DNA from: Sulfurimonas lithotrophica
GTDB lineage: Bacteria > Campylobacterota > Campylobacteria > Campylobacterales > Sulfurimonadaceae
Length of the DNA stretch: 64,000 nucleotides
NCBI RefSeq assembly: GCF_009258225.1
Contig: NZ_CP043617.1
Coordinates: 1 to 64,000, forward strand
Reading direction: 5' to 3'
Shown: positions 9,076 through 16,715 of the stretch, piece by piece
How the letters are laid out: every line of letters starts with the position of its first letter
How positions within the stretch are numbered: position 1 is the first letter of the stretch
The notes under the pieces: generated by a model
The model's input: the letters and a program-made list of their open reading frames with translations, nothing else
Database searches by the model: none
Told to the model about the DNA's origin: nothing
Program-made: the position numbers and the translations under genes

Positions 9076-11442
9076 CTATTGACAACCTACACATTCCATG
9101 CTTCTATCTTCTACGTCGTTGGAAATCTCAGGAGATTGACTTCTTAAATAGTAAGTAGATTTAAGTCCTAGTTTCCATGCTAGCATATATATCTCGTTTA
9201 AGTACTTTCCGCTTGCTTTATCAAGCGTAATAAAAATATTTAGACTCTGACCTTGGTCTATCCATTTTTGACGTATAGCGGCAGCTTTAATAAGTATAGT
9301 CTGATTTAGATCATATGCCGGTGTATAGAATGCCCAAGTCTCAGGTGAAAGTTTAGGAACAACAACAGGTATAAGACCGCTTAAATTCTCTTCGAACCAC
9401 TTACGTTTAAATACAGGCTCAATAGCTTGAGTAGTACCAGTAAGGATTGAAATAGAACTAGTCGGTGCTACAGCCATTAGATAACCGTTTCTCATACCTT
9501 GCTTTTTAACTTTCGCACGTAAATCATCCCACTCGTATTTCGATGCAAATAAACCACCACGGTCAACTAGATTTACCACTTCTGCATTCGCATGGTCATG
9601 AGGCATAATACCTTGGCTCCATTTTGAACCTTCAAATTCAGGATATTGTCCTTTCTCAATAGCTAAATCAGAAGATGCAGAGATAGCGTTAAAACTAACA
9701 GACTCCATAATCTCATCTATCTTATCAAAGTGTTCTTGGCTTCCCCATGTTATACCTGCTTCTGCCAGCATCTGAGCTTCACCCATAACACCCAGACCGA
9801 TTGAGCGGGTTTTCATGTTTGTACGTTTTACTTTCTCAACAGGATAGAAGTTTAAATCAATTACGTTATCTAAACATCTAATAGCAGTCGGAACGATACG
9901 GTCGATATCTTCTTTTGTATTTATGCGAGATAAGTTTACGGATGCAAGATTACAAACGGCAGTATCACCGTTAATTTTTTCTTTCTCAACTACATATATC
10001 GGCATACCGCCAAGTGAATCTAAAGCGGTTACTTTTTTAGCAGGTTTTTCAATTCCGCTGTCAACTTTAACTATCTCATCCTCTTCATAGGAAACACTGT
10101 CTCCGTTTTCAAAAATGAATTTGATTTTATAACGGTTAGGGTTAGTGTTTTGAAAAATTTCCGTACAAAGGTTTGAACTTCTAATAACACCTGTGTGTGA
10201 ATTAGGATTTGCACGGTTTGCATTATCTTTAAAACATAAAAAAGGTGAACCTGTTTCAAAGTAAGATGTTAGTATTTTTTTCCAAAGGTTTTTAGCTTTG
10301 ATTTTCTCTTTTATTAGACCCTCGTCATTTTCAAGTTCTATATAACGTTTGCTAAATTCTTCACCGTGAAGAGTTGAGAGTTCTCTAACATCATAAGGAT
10401 CAAAAAGAGTCCAGATGCCGTCCTCTTGAACTCTTTGCATAAACAAGTCGTTTAACCATAAAGACGGGAACAAATCATGTGCACGACGACGCTCTTCACC
10501 TGAGTTCTTTTTAAGATCTAAAAAGTCATTTATATCTATATGCCAAGGTTCTAAATAAACGGCAATTGCACCCTTGCGAGTTCCAAGCTGGTCAACTGCA
10601 ATGGCAATATCGTTAGTTATTTTTAAAAACGGTACAGTTCCGCCTGCTGCATTTTTATGTCCGTCAATATATGAACCCATTGAACGAACTTGTGTCCAAT
10701 CCCAACCGATACCTCCACCAAATTTAGACAGCATCGCCATCTCTGCATAAGAATCAAAGATACCTTCTATATTATCCGGAGTAGAACCTATGTAACATGA
10801 ACTCAGCTGGTGTCTAGTCGTTCTTGCGTTTGATAAAGTCGGAGTAGCGAGCATCACTTCAAACTGAGAGATCATGTCATAAAATTTTATTGCCCACTCT
10901 TGGCGATTTTCTTCACGTTGTGCCAAAAACATTGCTATAGCCATAAACATATGTTGTGGGAGTTCTATTGGATCTGAATTTCTATCTTTAATAAGATATC
11001 TATCGTAAAGCGTTTTTACGCCAAGGTAGTTAAATAACATATCGCGTTCAGGTTTTATATGTTTGTCTAAAGCTTCAAGGTCATACATCTCTTTAAGACC
11101 TAAAAGTAACCTACCCTCTTTTTCACCTCTTTTGAAGTAATCTTCAAGTGAAGAGTAGCCTGAAAAACCGTTTACTTGATGATATAAGTTAAACATAAAA
11201 AGTCTAGATGCTACAAAAGTCCAGTTCGGTGCATCTATATCTATTTTATCAACGGCAGTTTTAATAAGGGTTTGTTGTATCTCTTTAGATGTGATTCCAT
11301 CACGAAAATGAATTTGTGCATCAACTTCCAATTCACTTTGACTTACATTCTCCAAACCTTTTACGGCTGCCGATGTGTACTTTTGAATTTTAGTGATGTC
11401 TAATGGCTCGGTTCTACCATTTCTTTTTATAACTGTAATCAT
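9076..11442 (-). CDS. nrdA: Ribonucleoside-diphosphate reductase, alpha subunit (class Ia)
   Basis: Reduces ribonucleotides to deoxyribonucleotides and needs the NrdB radical subunit, which is not in this window. The 788-aa protein begins with an ATP-cone regulatory domain (ITVIKRNGRTEPLD, residues 1-90). The substrate-site Cys residues are in HQLSSCYIG and TAVCNLASVNLS, with the radical Cys in SNLCTEIF. The flexible redox tail ends ECVGCQ. The start is ATG with AGGAAA upstream. It appears to be first of an operon with the 112-aa gene and fliW. Confidence 0.97.
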   Translation of the reverse strand: MITVIKRNGRTEPLDITKIQKYTSAAVKGLENVSQSELEVDAQIHFRDGITSKEIQQTLIKTAVDKIDIDAPNWTFVASRLFMFNLYHQVNGFSGYSSLEDYFKRGEKEGRLLLGLKEMYDLEALDKHIKPERDMLFNYLGVKTLYDRYLIKDRNSDPIELPQHMFMAIAMFLAQREENRQEWAIKFYDMISQFEVMLATPTLSNARTTRHQLSSCYIGSTPDNIEGIFDSYAEMAMLSKFGGGIGWDWTQVRSMGSYIDGHKNAAGGTVPFLKITNDIAIAVDQLGTRKGAIAVYLEPWHIDINDFLDLKKNSGEERRRAHDLFPSLWLNDLFMQRVQEDGIWTLFDPYDVRELSTLHGEEFSKRYIELENDEGLIKEKIKAKNLWKKILTSYFETGSPFLCFKDNANRANPNSHTGVIRSSNLCTEIFQNTNPNRYKIKFIFENGDSVSYEEDEIVKVDSGIEKPAKKVTALDSLGGMPIYVVEKEKINGDTAVCNLASVNLSRINTKEDIDRIVPTAIRCLDNVIDLNFYPVEKVKRTNMKTRSIGLGVMGEAQMLAEAGITWGSQEHFDKIDEIMESVSFNAISASSDLAIEKGQYPEFEGSKWSQGIMPHDHANAEVVNLVDRGGLFASKYEWDDLRAKVKKQGMRNGYLMAVAPTSSISILTGTTQAIEPVFKRKWFEENLSGLIPVVVPKLSPETWAFYTPAYDLNQTILIKAAAIRQKWIDQGQSLNIFITLDKASGKYLNEIYMLAWKLGLKSTYYLRSQSPEISNDVEDRSMECVGCQ

Positions 11443-11476
11443 ATATTTTCCTGATTTTTATGTTCAATCTTTTAGG

Positions 11477-11497
11477 TAATTATTTATAAAATAATTA
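11477..11497. repeat. 21-bp inverted repeat in the nrdA promoter region
   Basis: The sequence TAATTATTT-ATA-AAATAATTA is a near-complete palindrome centred about 45 bp upstream of the nrdA start. It does not match the NrdR box consensus as I know it. It could be an operator, but such AT-rich palindromes arise easily in a low-GC genome. Confidence 0.35.
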
Positions 11498-11614
11498 GAT
11501 AAAAAATCATTAATATAATCTCAGATTTTAACCATAGTTAACTTTAAAATGATTGAATTTCTGACAAATTTCAATAGAAATTTTGAAAGCTTAATAAGTA
11601 TAATTTTATATGAT

Positions 11615-11645
11615 GTTTAGCATAATTTTTTAGGTTATGCTAAAC
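11615..11645 (-). terminator. Hairpin after purB
   Basis: Ten-base arms GTTTAGCATA and TATGCTAAAC with an 11-base loop lie 6 bp beyond the purB stop codon. There is no strong T-run on the minus strand after the stem, so it may act as a 3' stabiliser or weak terminator. Confidence 0.5.
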
Positions 11646-11650
11646 GGTTT

Positions 11651-12979
11651 TTAACCAAATACCCTCTTAAAAATAGCATCCACGTTTTTAGTGTAGTAAT
11701 CATAGTTAAAACACTCACGAATTTGCTCTTCACTTAGTTTGCTTCTTAGTTCATCATCGGCTAACAAGTGGTTAAGGTATAATGATTCACCTTTTTCATT
11801 TGTAGTCGCTTTACCTTGTTGAATCTCTTCCCAAACTTTCATTGCATTTCTCTGAACTATTTTATAAGCATCTTCACGGCTTACACCTTGAAGCGGAAGT
11901 TCAAGTAGTACACGTTGAGAGAAAACAAGTCCGCCTGTAAGATTTAGGTTTTTCATCATGTTCTCAGGCATAACAGTTAGGTTAGCTATAACACTATTCA
12001 TACGGTGTAGCATGAAATCAGTTGTAATAAATGCATCAGGTAGCCAGAAACGCTCAGTAGAAGAATGGCTAATATCTCTTTCATGCCATAGTGCTACGTT
12101 TTCCATCGCAGGGTTTGCATAGGCTCTGATCATTCTTGCAAGACCTGTAATGTTTTCTGTAAGAATAGGGTTACGTTTGTGTGGCATAGCAGATGAACCT
12201 TTTTGCCCTTTTGCAAAATACTCTTCTGCTTCATAAACTTCTGTACGTTGTAGGTGTCTTACTTGTACAGCAAACTTTTCAACCGAAGATGCTAGTAGTG
12301 CTAAAGCTGTAGCAAGTCTTGCATATCTATCACGATGTACTACTTGGTTTGAACAAGGCTCAGGTTTTAAACCTAATTCTGCCATCGCTAACTCTTCAAG
12401 CTCTAACGGTGCATGAGCAAAGTTACCCATAGCTCCTGAGATCTGACCAACAGATATAACTTCCATAGTGTCTTCTAGGTTTTTTAAATGACGTGCAACT
12501 TCATCATACCAAACAGCTAGAGTTAAACCAAATGTAATAGGCTCACCATGAATACCGTGGCTACGTCCAACCATTAAAGTAAATTTATGTTCCTCTGCAC
12601 GTTTTTTGATAGACTCCATTAACATTTTTACATCTTCTATGATAATAGTTAAAGAATCTCTCATTTGAAGCGCTACACCGGTGTCAACTGCATCTGAAGA
12701 TGTCATACCGTAGTGAAACCATCTTGACTCATCACCAAGAGATTCTGAAACGCTTGTATTGAATGCAATAAGGTCATGTTTAGTGATTGCTTCAATCTCT
12801 TCTATACGCTCTACAGAGAATGTTGCATTTTTTACAATTTTGTCAGCATCATCTTGAGGGATTTTTCCAAGTTTTGCCCAAGCTTTTACCGCAGCTTTTT
12901 CAACTTCTAGCCATGCAGCATATCTTGCATGTTGCGTCCAATTTTTACTCATCTCTTCACGAGCATATCTTTCTACCAT
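11651..12979 (-). CDS. purB: Adenylosuccinate lyase
   Basis: Catalyses two fumarate-releasing steps of purine synthesis (SAICAR to AICAR and adenylosuccinate to AMP). At 442 aa it matches the compact bacterial form. The superfamily signature GSSAMPHKRNP is near residue 265, and the catalytic His region VGRSHGIHGEPITFG is near 140. The active-site TSSDAVDTG is also present. ATG start with a clear purine-rich leader. It stands alone, with hairpins downstream and a divergent pseudouridine synthase upstream. Confidence 0.97.
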   Translation of the reverse strand: MVERYAREEMSKNWTQHARYAAWLEVEKAAVKAWAKLGKIPQDDADKIVKNATFSVERIEEIEAITKHDLIAFNTSVSESLGDESRWFHYGMTSSDAVDTGVALQMRDSLTIIIEDVKMLMESIKKRAEEHKFTLMVGRSHGIHGEPITFGLTLAVWYDEVARHLKNLEDTMEVISVGQISGAMGNFAHAPLELEELAMAELGLKPEPCSNQVVHRDRYARLATALALLASSVEKFAVQVRHLQRTEVYEAEEYFAKGQKGSSAMPHKRNPILTENITGLARMIRAYANPAMENVALWHERDISHSSTERFWLPDAFITTDFMLHRMNSVIANLTVMPENMMKNLNLTGGLVFSQRVLLELPLQGVSREDAYKIVQRNAMKVWEEIQQGKATTNEKGESLYLNHLLADDELRSKLSEEQIRECFNYDYYTKNVDAIFKRVFG

Positions 12980-13085
12980 CTATCTAACCTTATCTTTTTT
13001 ATTTGTGTATAATTCCATTTATACGAAGTATCGAATTGTACAAAAATGTACGTAAAGATATGATTAATTATAAAAGGTACATATA

Positions 13086-13994
13086 TTGCCATTTAAACTA
13101 AAGCGTTTTTATAGTCCGACAAAACAAAGAGCTTTTAAATTTCTTGTAAATGAACTCGGCATCTCTCAAAAGCAATCTCAACGAGATATTGCAAACGGTA
13201 GGTTATTCATAGATGGTAAAGCTATGACAAAACCAACTGCTGAAGTTGAAGGTCATTTTGAATTTGTAGTTTATGAACCAAGTACCAGAGGGTTAAAACC
13301 TATTAGAGTAGAAGATAAGTTTGTTGTCTTTGATAAGCCAAGTGGTGTATTGATTCATCCTCAAAATAGAAATACGGAATACTCATTAGTAGATGAACTA
13401 AAATATCAGTTTGGGTTAGATGCAAATATAGCACATAGAATAGATCAAGAAACAAGCGGACTAGTTTTGTGTGCCAAAGATAAGCAAAGTGAGAAAGATA
13501 TAAAATCTATGTTTGAGTTTCGTGACATGAATAAAACTTACTTAGCTTTAGTCCACGGAAACTTTGAAAATGAGATAACTATAGATGAACCTTTACTTAG
13601 ACGTGAAGATGAAAGTGCTATCGTTAGAATGGTTGTGAAGGTTCATAAAGATGGTAAAGCATCTAAAACATATTTTAACCCGTTAGAGTATTTTCCAAAA
13701 GCAAATATGACCCTAGTTGAGTGTAAACCATATACTGGAAGACAGCATCAGATTCGTGTACATTTGTTTCATGTGAAACATCCAATAGTCGGAGATCCAA
13801 TTTATGGACAAAAAGAAGAAGATGTACTAAAATTTTTAGATAAAAAAATATTTGAACATGAGAGAATAAAACTTAGTGGAGCATCCAGACTTATGCTTCA
13901 TGCATCTGAATTAGAATTTGATTTATATAATAAAAACTATAAGATATCCAGTAAAGAAGATTTTTTAAACGAAGTATATAAAGTAGTGAAATAA
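13086..13994 (+). CDS. RluA/RluD-family pseudouridine synthase
   Basis: A 302-aa RNA pseudouridine synthase. The N-terminal S4 RNA-binding domain is at about residues 20-75 (LGISQKQSQRDIANGRLFI). The catalytic motif is AHRIDQETSGLVLCAK, with catalytic Asp in HRIDxxTSG. The C-terminal motif is GRQHQIRVHL. The start is TTG at 13086 with an AAAAGG site 8 bases upstream. The exact rRNA or tRNA target cannot be told from sequence alone. A near-perfect parS site is embedded in its coding sequence at 13765-13780, read as the peptide LFHVKH. Confidence 0.92.
   Translation: MPFKLKRFYSPTKQRAFKFLVNELGISQKQSQRDIANGRLFIDGKAMTKPTAEVEGHFEFVVYEPSTRGLKPIRVEDKFVVFDKPSGVLIHPQNRNTEYSLVDELKYQFGLDANIAHRIDQETSGLVLCAKDKQSEKDIKSMFEFRDMNKTYLALVHGNFENEITIDEPLLRREDESAIVRMVVKVHKDGKASKTYFNPLEYFPKANMTLVECKPYTGRQHQIRVHLFHVKHPIVGDPIYGQKEEDVLKFLDKKIFEHERIKLSGASRLMLHASELEFDLYNKNYKISSKEDFLNEVYKVVK
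13765..13780. promoter_or_regulatory. parS-like ParB-binding site inside the pseudouridine synthase gene
   Basis: The 16-mer TGTTTCATGTGAAACA is a perfect palindrome except at its centre. It differs by one base from the widely conserved bacterial parS TGTTTCACGTGAAACA. Its reverse complement is identical to the site at 16648-16663. Position about 12 kb from dnaA agrees with known origin-proximal parS clusters. The parAB genes are not in the window. Confidence 0.8.
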
Positions 13995-14093
13995 GCAGTT
14001 ATTATTTGCTTTACTATTTAGTCCTCGATGGTCCTTCGGACAACATCTGCGGTTCCGAACCTACAAATAATAAGCAGTTATTATTTGCTTTAC
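13990..14093. repeat. 25-bp direct repeat pair with palindromic core
   Basis: Two identical copies of a 25-mer starting AATAAGCAGTTATT lie at 13990-14014 and 14069-14093, 79 bp apart. Each copy can form a small hairpin (AAGCA/TGCTT). The intervening 54 bp hold two further perfect short palindromes, GTCC-TTC-GGAC and GGTTCCGAACC. This looks like a dispersed intergenic repeat element, but only this pair is visible in the window. The first copy overlaps the stop codon of the upstream gene. Confidence 0.75.
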
Positions 14094-14390
14094 GGTTCTC
14101 ATGTGAATAACTTTAAAAGATAAATGTATACTTTTTGTATCACTTGTTATTTTTTATTATCAAATTCTTTATAAAGCCCTGAAAATAGGACTTTAAGCTA
14201 TGTTAAAGATATTTGATTTAAGTAATAATTTAGATAAAAAAACTCTTAATATATTTATAATTTTTCAAATTCTTTGTTAATATAGATTTATGTTATTCAC
14301 AACTTAGAACAATGTGTGAATAATACACATAAACATATTTTATATATATAAATTATATTATTTTAAGATTATTTTTTATCACAGAAAGGA
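14094..14390. other. Non-coding region with DnaA-box cluster and AT-rich flank
   Basis: No credible gene is seen. Three exact copies of the nonamer TTATTCACA occur at 14102-14110 (reverse), 14293-14301 (forward) and 14315-14323 (reverse). The last two form an inverted pair 13 bp apart. They are followed by an almost pure A/T stretch at 14330-14378. The arrangement resembles an initiator-binding locus (oriC-like or datA/DARS-like), about 12.7 kb from dnaA. Function is inferred only. Confidence 0.5.
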
Positions 14391-14393
14391 TTA

Positions 14394-14555
14394 TTTTTCT
14401 ATAAGAAAAAGAGGGTATTATTACATGTATAAACGACCTTCCTGGTGTGTTGGTCGTTTGCATATAAAATAATGAATTTGTTTGTGGAAGTTGGTTGACC
14501 GAATATACGAAAACCTTAATCATCTTCTGGCTAAACATTTGTATAGCAAATGTTT
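14394..14555. other. Three consecutive hairpins in non-coding DNA (possible structured RNA)
   Basis: Stem-loops are at 14394-14410 (TTTTTCT/AGAAAAA), 14431-14459 (AAACGACC/GGTCGTTT, 13-base loop) and 14533-14555 (AAACATTTG/CAAATGTTT, 5-base loop). The last lies 18 bp past the stop of the 81-aa gene and could be its 3' hairpin. No terminator-like T-run was seen on either strand for the middle one. The segment could encode a small RNA. Confidence 0.4.
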
Positions 14556-14573
14556 GCTCATGCGATGGGTTTT

Positions 14574-14819
14574 CTACACTTTATTATATCTATTAATAAT
14601 CTTTTTAACGCGCTTCTTTAGTTTACGTAATGCTTCAACACTAGTTTCACCGTCTGCAGTTAAGTTTTCAAAACCATCGTCAAATTGAGCCTTAGCAATC
14701 CAACCGATTTTTTTATGATATTTGATACCAACAAAGCGGATATCTCCAAAATGTTCTTCACACAAGTCATAGATGCGTTTAATACGCTCTGTATTAGTTT
14801 TTTTTGGAATGTCTGACAT
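14574..14819 (-). CDS. Small conserved hypothetical protein (81 aa)
   Basis: An 81-aa basic protein I do not recognise. It has two amphipathic helical ends (NTERIKRIYDLCEEHF and VEALRKLKKRVKKIINRY) around a beta-rich core (IRFVGIKYHKKIGWIAKAQF). No signal peptide or membrane segment is seen. An excellent AAAAGGAG ribosome-binding site lies 6 bases before the ATG. It follows the 35-aa membrane peptide gene by 55 bp and may be the last gene of the hisF-rlmN strand. The DNA- or RNA-binding look of the C-terminus is only a guess. Confidence 0.75.
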   Translation of the reverse strand: MSDIPKKTNTERIKRIYDLCEEHFGDIRFVGIKYHKKIGWIAKAQFDDGFENLTADGETSVEALRKLKKRVKKIINRYNKV

Positions 14820-14874
14820 TTTATTCTCCTTTTTAGAATATACCGGAATTTTATCATAATAAAATTACAATTGA

Positions 14875-14982
14875 CTAATCTTCTTTAGAATCATTAGACG
14901 TAGCTACTTTCATAAAACCAATAACACCTACTGCAAAAACAGCTACTAAAAATATTATTTGAAATATTTCAATATAACTCAT
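14875..14982 (-). CDS. Small membrane protein (35 aa)
   Basis: A short ORF encoding [20 protein letters not shown], then [15 protein letters not shown]. It has one transmembrane helix at about residues 5-25 and a charged C-terminal tail. Its ATG overlaps the rlmN TGA (ATGA, 4 bp) and has an AAGGA site 6 bases upstream within the rlmN end, so translational coupling is likely. I do not recognise the family. Similar one-helix peptides accompany respiratory complexes, but there is no such gene next to it. Confidence 0.65.
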   Translation of the reverse strand: MSYIEIFQIIFLVAVFAVGVIGFMKVATSNDSKED

Positions 14983-16055
14983 GAGATTTCCTTATTTTTT
15001 TCTTTTAGCTGTCCACATGCAGCAGATATATCTATACCTTTTGAATCTCTAATTGTACATAATAAACCATGTTTTACAAGATACTCTTGAAAGTTGAGCA
15101 TATCTTTTAGTTCAGGTCTGTTATATGTAGTTCCGGGATAAGGATTAAAATATATCAGGTTTACTTTTGCCTTGATTCCGTGCAAAAGTTTAACTAATTT
15201 TTTCGCAGATGCTAAATCGTCGTTTTTATCTTTGATAACCAGATATTCAAACATAACACGCTTACGGGTATCTATAGGAAAGCGTTTAACAGCTTCTATA
15301 ATAGAGTTAATATTGTGAGCTTTATTCATAGGGATAAGCTCGGTTCTTAACTCATCATCTACGGCATGAAGTGATATAGCTATATGTACACCTAAATCCA
15401 TTGCACCCAGTTGGTCTATTTTATTGCTCAGTCCACTTGTAGAAACTGTTTGGCGTTTACCGCTTATAGAGAGTCCGTCTTCTTCTTTAAATATCTCTAT
15501 AGCCTTAGCCAGGTTATTTAGATTATCCAGAGGTTCACCCATACCCATATATACTATATTTATTTTACGGTTGTGTTTGTGAGCATTATCACGCTTAAGC
15601 GCAACAACTTGACCCACAATCTCCCCTGCACTCAAATCTCTTGTAAACCCACCTTTAGCCGTTAAACAAAAAGCGCATCCCACTTTGCATCCGACTTGTG
15701 TGGATACACAAATAGTATATTTTGCTTCATGGATAAGCTTGCCTGATTCATCGTAAACATCATCTTTCATTTTAAGCCATACTGCTTCTACGGTTTTACC
15801 GTCTTGAAGCTCAAAAAGATATTTTACTGTTCCATCAGAGGATACTTCTTTTTTTATTATTTTTAATGGATTAACTATATATTTTTTAGCTAGTTCTTCC
15901 TTTAAAGACTTAGGAATATTTTTCATATCATCATACTCAGATGCATAGTTATGGTATAACCAGCCCAGTATTTGTTTTACACGAAAGGAGGGTTTTATAA
16001 TGTCTAAAAGTTCTTTTTTTGTAAAGTCAAGAAGAGACGGTTTTAGCTCTGTTAT
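14979..16055 (-). CDS. rlmN: 23S rRNA/tRNA adenine-C2 methyltransferase RlmN, with apparent non-canonical start
   Basis: Radical-SAM methyltransferase acting on 23S A2503 and tRNA A37. The cluster motif is CKVGCAFC (CxxxCxxC), with GEPLDN after it and a final Cys in ISAACGQL. The first ATG (15926) would remove 43 conserved-looking codons, including a segment reading [18 protein letters not shown] and [16 protein letters not shown], which is typical RlmN N-terminus. An in-frame stop lies just upstream. Between it and the conserved part there is no ATG, GTG or TTG. The start must be ATA at 16055 (overlapping the upstream TAA as ATAA) or ATC at 16061 (6 bases after AAGGA). Full length is then about 358 aa. 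Confidence 0.85.
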   Translation of the reverse strand: MTELKPSLLDFTKKELLDIIKPSFRVKQILGWLYHNYASEYDDMKNIPKSLKEELAKKYIVNPLKIIKKEVSSDGTVKYLFELQDGKTVEAVWLKMKDDVYDESGKLIHEAKYTICVSTQVGCKVGCAFCLTAKGGFTRDLSAGEIVGQVVALKRDNAHKHNRKINIVYMGMGEPLDNLNNLAKAIEIFKEEDGLSISGKRQTVSTSGLSNKIDQLGAMDLGVHIAISLHAVDDELRTELIPMNKAHNINSIIEAVKRFPIDTRKRVMFEYLVIKDKNDDLASAKKLVKLLHGIKAKVNLIYFNPYPGTTYNRPELKDMLNFQEYLVKHGLLCTIRDSKGIDISAACGQLKEKNKEIS

Positions 16056-16594
16056 ACTGATGTTAGTTCCTTAATTCTTTTTTTGACATGCTCAGTCAAG
16101 AGTTCTTTCGCTTTTGTATGATTATCCAAAAAATCTTTATGAGCATTTTTGTTAGTATAATTTGTTACACAAAAAACACCGCCTGCAGGTATATTAAACT
16201 CCTGAGCAATTTTTAAAACAGAGTAAAACTCCATGTTTTCAATTTCTACTCCAAACTTTAAAAACTTTTTTGTTTGCTCTTTACATGTAGATATATAGTT
16301 AGATGAGTTTACTATAATATCTTGAGTGTTAGTTGTGTTAGTTGATACGACGTTGTCCAAAGGTGTATATGCACAAGAATCTAAAAACCCTAACTCAATA
16401 TTAGAAGCCGTTTTAGATTCTATAATGTCAAATATCTCATGCTTACCATAACTTCCTGCAGTTCCTACAAACAGTAAAAATTCCGGTTTATCAAATAAAC
16501 AAAGGCGTGTTATGTTCATTGCAGATTCTATAAGACCTACTCCCATTGGAGTTGCAAAATCAAAAGTTTCGTTATTTCCGGCGCAGATAATTAT
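16052..16594 (-). CDS. Purine nucleoside phosphorylase/nucleosidase-like protein, with apparent AUA start
   Basis: A short member of the PNP/UDP phosphorylase superfamily (about 180 aa, shorter than the usual 230-250). Motifs include [25 protein letters not shown] with the conserved ENME substrate motif, and a C-terminal [10 protein letters not shown]. The first ATG (16546) sits inside the family core. The frame extends upstream through [15 protein letters not shown], which resembles the family N-terminus. No ATG, GTG or TTG exists before the in-frame stop. ATA at 16594 lies exactly 6 bases after an AAAAAAGGA ribosome-binding site and is the best start. It is followed by rlmN with a 4-bp overlap. 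Confidence 0.78.
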   Translation of the reverse strand: MIICAGNNETFDFATPMGVGLIESAMNITRLCLFDKPEFLLFVGTAGSYGKHEIFDIIESKTASNIELGFLDSCAYTPLDNVVSTNTTNTQDIIVNSSNYISTCKEQTKKFLKFGVEIENMEFYSVLKIAQEFNIPAGGVFCVTNYTNKNAHKDFLDNHTKAKELLTEHVKKRIKELTSV

Positions 16595-16647
16595 GGTGTA
16601 TCCTTTTTTGTAGTTATTATTTAGTAGTATAACTTTAGCAATTTAAA

Positions 16648-16663
16648 TGTTTCACATGAAACA
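16648..16663. promoter_or_regulatory. parS-like ParB-binding site
   Basis: TGTTTCACATGAAACA differs by one base from the bacterial parS consensus TGTTTCACGTGAAACA. The palindrome extends to 10-bp arms (AAATGTTTCA/TGAAACATTT). It lies between hisF and the nucleosidase gene. A degenerate third copy (three mismatches) sits at 16694-16709. With 13765-13780 this makes an origin-proximal parS cluster. Confidence 0.85.
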
Positions 16664-16715
16664 TTTTGCTTTTGAAAACTCAAGCATACTAAATATTACT
16701 CATGAAACAATAAGA

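Noticed and set aside
13995-14570. tmRNA, SRP RNA, RNase P RNA or 6S RNA in the largest non-coding gap
   Set aside because: I did not see the conserved cores of these RNAs.
14353-14688. Two short frames over the non-coding region and the 81-aa gene
   Set aside because: They overlap hairpins or the real gene, lack ribosome-binding sites and have odd composition.
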